This document shows positions 9,841-18,720 of a stretch of DNA of 64,000 nt, in pieces. Each line of letters begins with the position of its first letter. Position 1 is the first letter of the stretch. The position numbers and the translations under genes were made by a program. Under the pieces are notes generated by a model, which worked only from the letters and a program-made list of their open reading frames with translations, was not told the DNA's origin and made no database searches. This stretch comes from Collinsella phocaeensis (GTDB lineage: Bacteria > Actinomycetota > Coriobacteriia > Coriobacteriales > Coriobacteriaceae): NCBI RefSeq assembly GCF_900119895.1, contig NZ_FQLR01000004.1, forward strand, positions 992,001 through 1,056,000. The letters run 5' to 3'.

Positions 9841-11248
9841 GGCGGCCCATCTGTCCCGCGGGCGCCGCGCCGCTTTCCGGATCCTCTCGTCTGCCCGTGA
9901 GCGCGACCGGTATGCGCGCGAGCTCGCTTCCGAAGTCTGCGCCGCCATGGGGCTCGAGGCGCGGGACGCCGCCTTCGCGCGCAGGCTCGCCCTGGGCGCG
10001 ACGGCGGCGTGCGGCTGTTTGGACGATGCCCTCGACCGCGTGCTCGACGATCCGCGCGCCCTCGATCCTGAGGTGCGCGACGCGCTGCGCATCGGTGCGT
10101 ATGAGCTGCTGTATCTCAAGACGCCGCCCCAGGTTGCGGTCAGCCAGGGGGTCGAGCTGGCGCGCGCGGCATCGCGCGGGGCTGCTGGACTTGCCAACGC
10201 CGTGTTGCGGCGCGTGGCGGAGGATTCCGTCGCGTTCCTCGATGCGGGCGACGTTCCCGAGCGGCACCGCATCGCGGTCTCCCGCGCTCGGCGCGCCGGT
10301 CTTCCCACATGGCTCGTGCGCAGGATCGTCGATTCGCTGGGGGATGAGCGCGCGGACGCCACGCTTGCGTCGCAATTCGAGCCCGCGCCCATCGCGGTGC
10401 AGGTCAACCCGTTGCGCGCCGAGGGCGCTGCCGTCTCGCTGCGCGGGGACGGCGCCCGTCCGTTGGGGCTGCCCGGTTCTTTTGCCGTCGAGCGCGTGGC
10501 CGAGCTCGTGCGCTCGGGCGCGTTCGCGCGCGCGGATGTCGTCGCGTCCGACTACCATGCGCAGCTGATCGCCGCCGCCGCCGTGCGTCCGGGGTCATGC
10601 CTGGAGGTGGGTGCCGGCCGTGGAACCAAGACGTTCATGATGATGGCGCACGCCCGCCGCCGCGAGGTGGACCGCGTCCATATCGCTCTCGATCTGTACG
10701 AGGGGAAGTGCCGCGCGAACGAGCAGCGCGTCGCATGCTCCGGACTGGGTTCGATCAAGGCGGTTTCAGGCGACGCCACCGACCTGGACGCATGCCTGTC
10801 GGGCATCGATGCGGAGGCGGGCCGCCCCGTCCTGTTCGATACCGTGTTCGTGGACGCCCCGTGTTCGGGGACGGGCACCATGCGCCGGCACGGCGAGATT
10901 CCCTGGCGCCTTGCTCCCCAGGCGTGCGATGTCGAGCTGCCCGGCCTGCAGCTCGCGATGCTGCGCGAGGCCGCCGGCCGCGTCGCTGCGGGAGGCGAGC
11001 TCGTCTACGCCACGTGCTCGGTGCTTCGTGCGGAGAACCAGGGTGCGGTGGATGCGTTTCTCGCTTCGCCGGAGGGGGAGGGCTTCGCGCTCGCCCCGCT
11101 TTCCGGTGCGTTGCGCGGCGCGGGTCCCGCTTATGGCGCTGCCGTCTGGGACCTTGCCGCGTGCGAGGATGAGCGTGGGCTCTTCCAATCCCTTCCCGTC
11201 TGCGGCGGTTTCGATGGCCATTTCTGCGCACGCTTCGTGCGCGTGTAG
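9818..11248 (+). CDS. rsmB: 16S rRNA (cytosine-967) C5 methyltransferase RsmB/Sun
   Basis: An SAM-dependent enzyme that methylates C967 of 16S rRNA. The 476-residue protein has an N-terminal NusB-like helical domain (about 1-150) and a C-terminal Rossmann methyltransferase. Visible motifs are a GAGRGTKT SAM-binding loop, DAPCSGTGTMRRHGEIPWR (motif IV catalytic cysteine region, about 345) and YATCSVLRAEN (motif VI). The frame is open far into fmt. I chose the GTG at 9818, with GGGGAG five bases before it; TTG at 9833 is the alternative. The fmt overlap of 23 bases suggests translational coupling. Confidence 0.9.
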   Translation: MPGVVLSKAAHLSRGRRAAFRILSSARERDRYARELASEVCAAMGLEARDAAFARRLALGATAACGCLDDALDRVLDDPRALDPEVRDALRIGAYELLYLKTPPQVAVSQGVELARAASRGAAGLANAVLRRVAEDSVAFLDAGDVPERHRIAVSRARRAGLPTWLVRRIVDSLGDERADATLASQFEPAPIAVQVNPLRAEGAAVSLRGDGARPLGLPGSFAVERVAELVRSGAFARADVVASDYHAQLIAAAAVRPGSCLEVGAGRGTKTFMMMAHARRREVDRVHIALDLYEGKCRANEQRVACSGLGSIKAVSGDATDLDACLSGIDAEAGRPVLFDTVFVDAPCSGTGTMRRHGEIPWRLAPQACDVELPGLQLAMLREAAGRVAAGGELVYATCSVLRAENQGAVDAFLASPEGEGFALAPLSGALRGAGPAYGAAVWDLAACEDERGLFQSLPVCGGFDGHFCARFVRV

Positions 11249-11303
11249 GCCGAGGCCGGACCCGTCGTCGCTCGGACAGCTCGGTATCGACTCGATTCAT
11301 GGA

Positions 11304-11345
11304 AGGACCCGGTAGCGGCCTATGTCCGTTACCGGGTCCTCTTGC
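11304..11345 (+). terminator. Terminator ending the priA-rsmB unit
   Basis: A 15-bp stem with one G-T pair (11304-11318 with 11326-11340) and a 7-base loop lie downstream of rsmB. The following tract is only weakly T-rich. It is convergent with the FmdB gene, so it may serve both sides. Confidence 0.6.
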
Positions 11346-11383
11346 ATCGACGGGGCCGTCGGGATGCGACTTTGTCCCTTGCG

Positions 11384-11623
11384 CTACGCGTTCGGGCAAC
11401 TCTCGCACCCGCACCCGCCGCTGGTGGCCTCCGTGCAGGAGCCGCCTCCGCGCTGGTCGGTGTTGTAGAAGCCGCTGCCTTCGAACTTGATGCCGCTCGC
11501 GCTGAAGACCTTCTCCGACGCCCCGCCGCAAGCGGGGCACACGACCTCGGGACGCTCGGTCATCCCGTGCTCGACCTCGAAGATGTTGCCGCAGCCCGTG
11601 CAGCGATAGTCGTAACGTGCCAT
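11384..11623 (-). CDS. FmdB-family zinc-ribbon protein
   Basis: A 79-residue protein of unknown biochemical role. It has the FmdB putative regulatory zinc ribbon: CTGC at 8-11 and CPAC at 29-32 after MARYDYRC, with GIKFEGSGFYNTD typical of the family. A cysteine-rich C-terminus (CGCESC) follows. The ATG is preceded by GAAGGAAG; a longer in-frame extension lacks any family likeness. It lies downstream of, and on the same strand as, the glycogen genes, but is separated from the GH13-GH77 gene by about 110 bases, so co-transcription is possible. Confidence 0.85.
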   Translation of the reverse strand: MARYDYRCTGCGNIFEVEHGMTERPEVVCPACGGASEKVFSASGIKFEGSGFYNTDQRGGGSCTEATSGGCGCESCPNA

Positions 11624-11735
11624 CTTGCTTCCTTCTCGCTCATGAGCGCCCCCGGACCGCCTTGCGGGCGGGGGGCGCTCGTTCAAACCGTTCCTACTCT
11701 ACCCGAATTCGGGCGCTCGGTGCGCGGCGCGCGGA

Positions 11736-14700
11736 TCAAGATGCGATCGAGCGTCCGGTCTCCATGAGCATATGCGCGACCGCGTCGACGGCGTCCTCGA
11801 TATCGTCGGCGTCGGCCTGCCAGGACCAGTTGCGCTCTGCGACGCCGGGAACGTTCATGCGCGCCTCGTCACCCAGCATGAGAAGGTCCTGCAGCTGCAT
11901 CATCACGACGTTTGCCGCGCTCTCGAGCGCATGCCGGACGATCTCGATACCCAGGTAGCGTGCACCGGGAACGGTTCCGTCGGAGCAGAACGCGCGCTGG
12001 CAGAAGCCCACGAGCGTCGACGTGTCGTGCGTCGAGGTGTAGAGCACCTTTTCCTTGTGCGTGCAGATCTGCTGGCGGATGTCGTTGTCAGCGAACTCGA
12101 GGACGTCCATGCCGGGGAATCCGCAGCTTGCGCAGAGCGCGCGGACGCCAGGGGTCAAAAGGCCAAGGTCCTCTGCGATGAGCGGCAAGGGGCCGAACTC
12201 CTCGTAGGCCCGCTCGAACAGCTCGATCCCTGGGCCGGGCAGCCAGCGTCCCTTCGTTCCGTCCTCGCCCGCGGGGATGCCGAAGTAGTTGTGGAATCCC
12301 AGGAAATGGTCGAGGCGAACCTGGTCGTACAGCGAGAACGAGCGCTTGAGGCGCGCGAGCCACCATACGTAGCCGTCACGTCGCATTTCGTCCCAGCGAT
12401 AGGTGGGGTTGCCCCATACCTGGCCGGTTGCGGAGAAGCGGTCGGGCGGGACGCCCGCGACCTCGTAGGGCATGCCGTCACGTCCGAGCGAGAACATCGT
12501 CGGCTCGCTCCAGGCGTCGGCCGAGTCGTCGGAGACGTACATCGGGATGTCGCCGATGACCTGGATGCCGTGCGCGTGTGCGTAATCGAGCAGATCGCGC
12601 CATTCGGTCTCGAAGCGGAACTGGGCGAAGGCGTGGAACTGGGCACGCCGCGCGAACCGCTCGTCGGCGAATACCGCGACATCGTAACGGCGCAGCTCTT
12701 CAGGCCACTCATGGCGCGATGAGCCCTTGAAGTGGTCCTTCACCGCCATGAAGGCGCAGTAGGGGTCGAGCCAGCTCTCGTTCTCGAGTGCGAACTCGAA
12801 GAACGCCTTGGACTGGAACCCTCCGTGCGTGCGGAACGCGGCAAAGTCGTGGTTCAGCGTGCGCGCGTCCTCCTCGAGCAGGGAGATGTTGCCGGCGAAC
12901 GCGGAGGGGCCGGCATAGGGCGACCCGTACGAATCGGTGGGGTTGACGGGTAGCACCTGCCAGTACCGTACGCCCATGCGGGCGAGCTGGTCGACGAAGC
13001 GCCGCGCGGGGGCGCCGAGGGTTCCGGGTCGTCCCGACCTGTTGGGAATCGAGGTGATGTGGCACAGCACGCCGGCACCTGGCTCCATGGGCTTCTGGAG
13101 GCGCCGCTCGCGCTGGGAGTACACGACCGAGCTGCCGAGCGGCCACAGCCGGACCTCGGCGCAGCCGTCGGCTCCGCGCTCGAGCTCTGTACCGGAGATG
13201 ACATCGACGGCGTAAGGGTTCTCGACGGGAAGGCGCACGGTGCGCGTGTTGGAGAGGCTGCGGTTGAGGAGGAGCGAAGCCATCTCGCCCGACGCGCCGC
13301 GGCGCCTCAGGCAGAGGACGTCGTCGTTGAGCGCGCTCGCCTCGAAGGTGCCCTCGGTGAGGAAAGGCAGGGCGCGCCGGAGCATGATGGCGTTGCGCAC
13401 CATCGTCAGCATGTCGCGGTCGCGAATATCCTCGAGCTCGGGCAGGGCGCGGCGGTTGCCGGGATCGGAGAGCCCCTCGAGGGCGAACTCGTCGCCGTAG
13501 TAGATGGAGGGGACGCCGGGAACCGTCATCTGCATGAGCGTCGCGAGCCAGAAACGGCCCTTCGCAAGCCCCATCGAGTTCTCGTCCAGGCGGAAGCGGC
13601 CGCGCTCGGCCTCGTGCACCTGCGACTCGTCGGGACCTCCGCCGAGCACGGAGGCGATGCGGGGTTTGTCATGGCTGCCGAGCAGGTTGAGGGCGCAGGC
13701 GAGCGCCTCGGGCGGATAGTTCTCGCGCAGGCACTCGAGGCGCTCCGCCGCCTCGTAGGCGGTCTCGCCGTAGACGAGGAAGCCCAGGATGGCGTCGCGG
13801 AGCGGGTAGTTCATGGCGGAATCGAGCTCGTCGCCCAGCAGGTATCTGCGGAGCTTGCCGTAGCTCGACTTGTTGGAGGCGTCCTCCCAGACCTCGCCGA
13901 GCAGCAGGCCGTCGGGAACCTCTTCGAGGACGGAGCGCTTGATGTCCGCGATGAGGCCGTCCGACAGCTCGTCGGCGACATCGAGGCGCCATCCCCGCGC
14001 TCCTGCACGCAACCAGGTCCTGATGACGCCGTCCTCGCCGAGCAGAAGCTCGCGTACGCGAGCGGAGTTCTCGTTCAGGTCGGGCATGTTGGTGATGCCC
14101 CACCAGCAGTCGTAGGTCCCGTCGTCCTTGAACAGGTACGCGTCGCGCCAGGGGGAATCCTCGGACTGCCATGCTCCGACTTCGGGATAGTTGCCGTAGC
14201 GGTTGAAGTAGCGGGAATCGTCACCGGTGTGGTTGAACACGCCGTCGAGGATGATGGAAATGCCGTGTTCGCGGGCGTCTGAGCAAAGCCGCTCGAAATC
14301 CTCCTTCGTGCCGAGCATCGGATCGATGCGCAAGTAGTCCCCCGTGTCGTAGCGGTGGTTGCTTTGGGCCTCGAAGATGGGGTTGAGGTAGATGGCCGTG
14401 ACGCCCATCTCCTGGAGCCGATCCAGGTCAAGACGGATGCCCTCGAGCGACCCTCCGTAGAAATCCCAGGTTCGTATGGCTCCCGTCTCGTCGCGTTCGT
14501 AGACGGGAGGCGTGTTCCAGTCCTCGACGATGCGCTTTCCGGGGCCGCGTCGGTCCCGGGCCAGGGCCGCCTCGCAGCGCTCGCGCCAGCCCGGATCGCG
14601 GCGGTAGCGGTCGGGGAAGATCTGATAGACGATACCGTGCTCGTACCATGAGGGGCGTTGCGCGCGATGGCGGTAGACCGTGATCTGGAATGAGGGGACC

Positions 14701-15032
14701 TCGGGGTAGTCGTAGGTAACCGAGAGGCCTCCGGTGCGACCCTGGCGCGCTCCGACGTAATGCATGCGCCCGGCGGTGTCTTTGACGTGGAAGCAGTACC
14801 AGACGAGCTCCTGCTCGGCGCAGTCGATGGTCGCCGAGAGCGTGGCGTCGTCGGTCGCGTCCATGGGAACGAAGCGCTCGCCCTCACCGTCGACCCAGAT
14901 GCGGACGCGCGCCTCGAGGGCATGGGCGTCCGCATCTTCGACGTGAAGCGCGAGGCGCACGGCGGTACCGACCACGACCGCTCCAAAGGGGGTGCGGAAA
15001 TCAGGACGGCGGCTGTTGTGCAAAAGGTTCAT
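11736..15032 (-). CDS. GH13 alpha-glucan hydrolase fused to GH77 4-alpha-glucanotransferase
   Basis: A 1098-residue two-enzyme fusion. After an N-terminal beta-rich domain (about 1-125) comes a GH13 barrel of neopullulanase/maltodextrinase type. Its nucleophile region is GWRLDVADE (about 349), its acid/base region LLGEVWED (about 377), and LGSHDKPR (about 452) supplies the third catalytic Asp. From about 650 the chain becomes an amylomaltase (MalQ): LPVNPTDSYGSPYAG, VRLDHFLGF (nucleophile, about 904), IAEDLG (acid/base, about 954) and THDTST (about 1004). Both catalytic sets are intact. One chain could therefore hydrolyse short branches or dextrins and recycle the maltooligosaccharides to chains GlgP can attack. 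It ends the glycogen operon but has a likely promoter of its own (TATACT at 15090-15095, minus strand). Confidence 0.92.
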   Translation of the reverse strand: MNLLHNSRRPDFRTPFGAVVVGTAVRLALHVEDADAHALEARVRIWVDGEGERFVPMDATDDATLSATIDCAEQELVWYCFHVKDTAGRMHYVGARQGRTGGLSVTYDYPEVPSFQITVYRHRAQRPSWYEHGIVYQIFPDRYRRDPGWRERCEAALARDRRGPGKRIVEDWNTPPVYERDETGAIRTWDFYGGSLEGIRLDLDRLQEMGVTAIYLNPIFEAQSNHRYDTGDYLRIDPMLGTKEDFERLCSDAREHGISIILDGVFNHTGDDSRYFNRYGNYPEVGAWQSEDSPWRDAYLFKDDGTYDCWWGITNMPDLNENSARVRELLLGEDGVIRTWLRAGARGWRLDVADELSDGLIADIKRSVLEEVPDGLLLGEVWEDASNKSSYGKLRRYLLGDELDSAMNYPLRDAILGFLVYGETAYEAAERLECLRENYPPEALACALNLLGSHDKPRIASVLGGGPDESQVHEAERGRFRLDENSMGLAKGRFWLATLMQMTVPGVPSIYYGDEFALEGLSDPGNRRALPELEDIRDRDMLTMVRNAIMLRRALPFLTEGTFEASALNDDVLCLRRRGASGEMASLLLNRSLSNTRTVRLPVENPYAVDVISGTELERGADGCAEVRLWPLGSSVVYSQRERRLQKPMEPGAGVLCHITSIPNRSGRPGTLGAPARRFVDQLARMGVRYWQVLPVNPTDSYGSPYAGPSAFAGNISLLEEDARTLNHDFAAFRTHGGFQSKAFFEFALENESWLDPYCAFMAVKDHFKGSSRHEWPEELRRYDVAVFADERFARRAQFHAFAQFRFETEWRDLLDYAHAHGIQVIGDIPMYVSDDSADAWSEPTMFSLGRDGMPYEVAGVPPDRFSATGQVWGNPTYRWDEMRRDGYVWWLARLKRSFSLYDQVRLDHFLGFHNYFGIPAGEDGTKGRWLPGPGIELFERAYEEFGPLPLIAEDLGLLTPGVRALCASCGFPGMDVLEFADNDIRQQICTHKEKVLYTSTHDTSTLVGFCQRAFCSDGTVPGARYLGIEIVRHALESAANVVMMQLQDLLMLGDEARMNVPGVAERNWSWQADADDIEDAVDAVAHMLMETGRSIAS

Positions 15033-15132
15033 GATGGCAAGTCCGTTTATCGTTCAGGTCCGTGTCGCGGATGCGAGTATCACCTGATAAGTATAGGGGA
15101 GATGCATCGGATGTGCTCAGGTCCATGCATAA

Positions 15133-15169
15133 GGAGGCGGGGAGGCCGCAAGTGGGCCTCCCCGCCTCC
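15133..15169 (-). repeat. Perfect 15-bp intercistronic hairpin between glgA and the GH13-GH77 gene
   Basis: Arms 15133-15147 and 15155-15169 are perfect complements with a 7-base loop. There is little T tract on the minus strand, so it is either a weak terminator or an mRNA-stabilising stem at the glgA 3' end. Confidence 0.6.
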
Positions 15170-15190
15170 GTGCCCGGGATGGAGGGCGGT

Positions 15191-17485
15191 CTATTTCGTC
15201 TTGCGGCTGGCTCCGCGGCGGACGTGGGGGACGCGCTTGTCGATCGTGGCACTCGGGGCTTCGGGCGCCGCATCGGAGACTTTGGCCGCAGCGGGGGCGG
15301 CGGCTGTCTTCGCCGCGGCCTTGGGCGCGGCAGGAGCCTTCTGGGCCGCGGGGGGCTTCGGTGCGCTTGCGGTGGCGGAGTCGGCCGCCTTCTTCGCCGT
15401 GGCCGCCGCACGGCGAGGCTTGGCCGCGGGCTTGGCCGCCGCCTTGGCCGCGGGCTTGACGGCCTCAGCCTCGGCGACCGGCTTGTCGGCCGAATCGGTC
15501 GCGCCGGCCGCTGTCTTCGCTTCGGTCGTGCGGGCGGTCGCAGCCTTCTTCGCGGCAGGGCGTTTCGCGGGCGCTATCTTCACGGGCTCCGCCTCGGCGC
15601 CCTGGGCGGCGGGGGCTGCGGTGCCGTCCTCGGTTGCCTTGGGCGCGCGCTTTGAGGGAGTTTTCCTCGCGGGCGCCTTCTTGGCGGGCGCGGTGTCGGC
15701 TTCCTCCGCGGGCTTGGTGGCGCGGGCGGTCTTGCGCGCCGTCGGCTTCTTCGGTTCGGCGGCATCTTCGACGCCTGCGGGTTCGGCAGCCGCGGGCGCC
15801 GCGACCTTCCTCGTGCGCGTCCGCTTGGGGGCAGGGGCCTTTTCACCGGCCTCTTCCGTGCTCTTCTGAGCCTTGGTCCTGGCTGGCGTCTTCGCTGCGG
15901 TCTTGGTTGCAGTCTTGGTTGCGGTCTTGCGCGGGCGCGCGGGCTTCTTCGCCGGCTTCGCGGCGGCTTCCGCCGCTGCCGCCTGCTCGGCGAGCAGCGC
16001 CTCGACGCCGGGTCGCATGTCAGGCCGCAGGTCGAGATAGAGGTTCATGTAGTCGCCGGCCGAACGCGTCCAGCTGAAATCAGCCTCCATGGCCTGCGTG
16101 ACGAGCGCATCCCAGGCGGCGCGGTCGTCCCAGAACAGACGGGCGGCGCGGAACACCGCGTCTCCCATCTCATCGCCATTGAAGTGCGTGAAGGAGAAGC
16201 CCGTGCCCTCGCCGGTGTACTGGTTGTAGGGGGTGACGGTGTCCCTCAGGCCACCGGTCTCTCGAACGATGGGCAGCGTGCCGTAGCGCATGGCGATGAT
16301 CTGGGAAAGACCGCAGGGCTCGAAGAGCGACGGCATGAGGAACATGTCCGCGGCGGCGTACATGCGCTGGGACAGCGCGGGGTCGAACTGGATGCGCGCG
16401 GCCATCTGGCCCGGATAAGTGCGCTCGAAATAGCGAAGCGCCTCCTCGTAGTCGTAATCGCCGGTTCCCAGGATCGCCACCTGGACGCCGCCGGAGAGGA
16501 TGCGGTCGAGTGCGTAGGTGACGAGGTCCATGCCTTTCTGGCGCGTGAGCCTGGTGACCATGACCATGAGCGGGCGGTCGTCGCGGACCTCGAGCCCGAG
16601 CTCGCGCTGGAGGGCGGCCTTGCAGGCGGCCTTCCCAGAGCGGTCGGCGACGGTGTAGGTCGCCTCGATGCGCGGATCGCTGGCGGGGTCGTTGCGCACG
16701 ACGTCGATACCGTTCAGGATTCCGTGCAGGATGTCGCGGCGGCGGCGGAGAGCCCCGTCCAGGCCCTCGCCGTACTCGGGCGTGCAGATCTCGGCGGCGT
16801 AGGTGGGGGAGACGGTTCCGATGGCGTCGGAGTAGTTGATGGCCCCGAGCATGTAGTTGATGGAACGGTCGTCGCAGCGGAGCTGCCGAACCGCCGGCTC
16901 GATATGCGACAGGCCGAGGACGTCGCCGAGCAGCATGTCGGTGAACTGGCCCTGGAAGGCGATGTTGTGGATGGAGAAGACGCACTTGACGTTTTCGTAG
17001 ACGGGCAAGCCCTGATAGAACTCGCGCAGGAACACGGGCGCGAGCGCGGTGTGCCAGTCGTTGCAGTGGAGGATGTCGCACGTAAAGCCGTCGGGAAGGT
17101 ACTGCAGGCTCTCGCAAACCGCCTTGGAGAAGTAGGCGAAGCGCTCCCCGTCGTCGAAGAAGCCGTACGGGTAGCTGCGACCGAAGTAGCGCTCGTTGTC
17201 GATGAAGATGTAGGTGACCCCGTCGTGGACGAGGCGCTCGAGCCCACAGTACTCGTTGCGCCAGCCGAGGGGCACGTAGAACTCCCCGACGTGCTCCATC
17301 TGGGCCTTGTACTCATCGGCAATCGTGGCGTACTTCGGGACCATGACGATGACGTCGGCCCCGGCGGCGTTGAGGGCTGAGGGCAGCGAGCCGGCGACGT
17401 CGCCGAGTCCGCCGGTCTTCACGAAGGGCGCCGCCTCTGCGCTGGCGAAGACGACACCCAGGCGATGCGGTGTGGTGTCTGGCAT
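15191..17485 (-). CDS. glgA: Glycogen synthase with a long lysine/alanine/proline-rich C-terminal tail
   Basis: Extends alpha-1,4-glucan from ADP-glucose (GT5). The catalytic part, about residues 1-495, has the usual length and motifs: KTGGLGDV at 23-30 (ADP-glucose binding), HCNDWHTAL, and EPCGLSQIIAMRYG with ETGGLRDTV near 385-415. The ATG before PDTTPHRLG has a GAAAGGAC ribosome site and is preferred to an upstream in-frame start at 17500. What is odd is residues about 496-764: roughly 268 extra residues made almost only of A, K, P, T, R and E, with histone H1-like KPAKKPA and TATKTATKT repeats and no visible fold. Such a tail is not part of ordinary GlgA; it should be disordered and strongly basic. 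The gene lies between glgD and the GH13-GH77 gene, with a stable hairpin on each side. Confidence 0.95.
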   Translation of the reverse strand: MPDTTPHRLGVVFASAEAAPFVKTGGLGDVAGSLPSALNAAGADVIVMVPKYATIADEYKAQMEHVGEFYVPLGWRNEYCGLERLVHDGVTYIFIDNERYFGRSYPYGFFDDGERFAYFSKAVCESLQYLPDGFTCDILHCNDWHTALAPVFLREFYQGLPVYENVKCVFSIHNIAFQGQFTDMLLGDVLGLSHIEPAVRQLRCDDRSINYMLGAINYSDAIGTVSPTYAAEICTPEYGEGLDGALRRRRDILHGILNGIDVVRNDPASDPRIEATYTVADRSGKAACKAALQRELGLEVRDDRPLMVMVTRLTRQKGMDLVTYALDRILSGGVQVAILGTGDYDYEEALRYFERTYPGQMAARIQFDPALSQRMYAAADMFLMPSLFEPCGLSQIIAMRYGTLPIVRETGGLRDTVTPYNQYTGEGTGFSFTHFNGDEMGDAVFRAARLFWDDRAAWDALVTQAMEADFSWTRSAGDYMNLYLDLRPDMRPGVEALLAEQAAAAEAAAKPAKKPARPRKTATKTATKTAAKTPARTKAQKSTEEAGEKAPAPKRTRTRKVAAPAAAEPAGVEDAAEPKKPTARKTARATKPAEEADTAPAKKAPARKTPSKRAPKATEDGTAAPAAQGAEAEPVKIAPAKRPAAKKAATARTTEAKTAAGATDSADKPVAEAEAVKPAAKAAAKPAAKPRRAAATAKKAADSATASAPKPPAAQKAPAAPKAAAKTAAAPAAAKVSDAAPEAPSATIDKRVPHVRRGASRKTK

Positions 17486-17516
17486 GTGAAGTCCTTTCAC
17501 GGTGGATATGAGGAAA

Positions 17517-17557
17517 GCCGGCGCCGTCGCTACCGGGGGCGGTGCGACGGCGCCGGC
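17517..17557 (-). repeat. Perfect 14-bp intercistronic hairpin between glgD and glgA
   Basis: Arms 17517-17530 and 17544-17557 are perfect complements in the 97-base glgD-glgA gap. No T tract follows on the minus strand. It may attenuate readthrough or protect the glgCD message 3' end. Confidence 0.55.
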
Positions 17558-17582
17558 TGCGTTCGCGGCGTTGCCGCTGCGG

Positions 17583-18716
17583 CTAGTCGATGATGACCGT
17601 CTTCTTGGCGATCACGGGCGCTTTGGCGACCACCAGGGTCGCATCGGGCGTTCCGCGGAGCTCGGTGCTCGCCGGGACGACGTTGTTCTTGTCGATGATG
17701 GCGTTCTCGACGCGCGCTCCGGACTTGATCACGACGCCCTGCATCACGATGCTGTTCGTGACGCTCGCTCCATGCTCGACCACGACGCCGCGCGAAAGGA
17801 TCGAGTTGCGGACGGTGCCCTTGATGGCGCAGCCTGCGGAGATGAGCGAGTTGCAGACGACGCTGCCGTTGGTGTACTTCGCCGGGGGAGCGTCATGGGC
17901 CTTGGTGAGAATCGGGCGGTCGGGGCAGAAGAGCTTATCGTTGAGAGCCGGGTTAAGCAGATCCATCGAGCGCTGGAAGTAGGACTCCTCGTCGAAGATT
18001 CCGAGCGACAGGCCCTTGAACTCGTAGCTGCATACATCGATGCGGCCGAATTCGGGCTCGAGCGCATGGAACAGGTCGAGGTAATCCATCGCACCGCAGC
18101 GGTCGATGATCTGGAGCAGCACCTCGCGGTTGATGATGGCGCAATCAAGGAACTTGTTGTCCCCGTAGCAGCATCCGGGGTGCAGGGCCTTCACGCGGCC
18201 GGCCTCGCCGATCTCGAGCGAGGTGACGTCCTCGTCATGGGCGCGCTCGGCCTTGGTGTAGACCATGGTCGCGTGGGCGCCGGAGCGCTCGTGGGCCTCG
18301 ATGATCTCGGCGAGATCGAGGTTGTAGATGATGTTGCAGCCCATCATGACGACATAGGGCTTGTCGGAGCGCTGGAACAGCATCTTGTTGGAGATGATGT
18401 CGCGGAGCAGGAAGCACATGCCCTCCTTGGAGGACCCGAAGGCGTTGCCGGGCAGCATGAACAGGCCGCCCTTCTTGCGGTCGAGCATCCAGTCGCGCCC
18501 GCTGCTCAGATGATCGATAAGGGCGCGGTAGTTGCCCGGCATGACGATGCCGACGGTCTTGATGCCGGCGTTCGCCATGTTGGAGAGCGGGAAGTCGACG
18601 AGGCGATAGCGACCGAAGATCGGCAGCGCCGCGAAGGGGCGCTCGTCGAGCAGCTTGGTGCGGGTGCGGCAGGTATAGTTCGCGGTAATGTAACCGAGGG
18701 CCTTACGGTTGATCAT
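17583..18716 (-). CDS. glgD: Glucose-1-phosphate adenylyltransferase regulatory subunit GlgD
   Basis: A GlgC paralogue (377 residues) that assembles with GlgC and modulates ADP-glucose synthesis. It has the nucleotidyltransferase fold (PIFGRYRLVDFPLSNMANAGI) and a C-terminal left-handed beta-helix of hexapeptide repeats. It lacks the GGxGxRL phosphate-binding loop seen in the neighbouring GlgC: its N-terminus reads INRKALGYITANYTCRTRTKL. That is the known signature of GlgD, which is poorly active alone and acts in a GlgCD heterotetramer. It follows glgC with a 4-base gap and is surely co-expressed. GlgC/GlgD pairs are best known from Gram-positive bacteria. Confidence 0.93.
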   Translation of the reverse strand: MINRKALGYITANYTCRTRTKLLDERPFAALPIFGRYRLVDFPLSNMANAGIKTVGIVMPGNYRALIDHLSSGRDWMLDRKKGGLFMLPGNAFGSSKEGMCFLLRDIISNKMLFQRSDKPYVVMMGCNIIYNLDLAEIIEAHERSGAHATMVYTKAERAHDEDVTSLEIGEAGRVKALHPGCCYGDNKFLDCAIINREVLLQIIDRCGAMDYLDLFHALEPEFGRIDVCSYEFKGLSLGIFDEESYFQRSMDLLNPALNDKLFCPDRPILTKAHDAPPAKYTNGSVVCNSLISAGCAIKGTVRNSILSRGVVVEHGASVTNSIVMQGVVIKSGARVENAIIDKNNVVPASTELRGTPDATLVVAKAPVIAKKTVIID

Positions 18717-18720
18717 CGGT

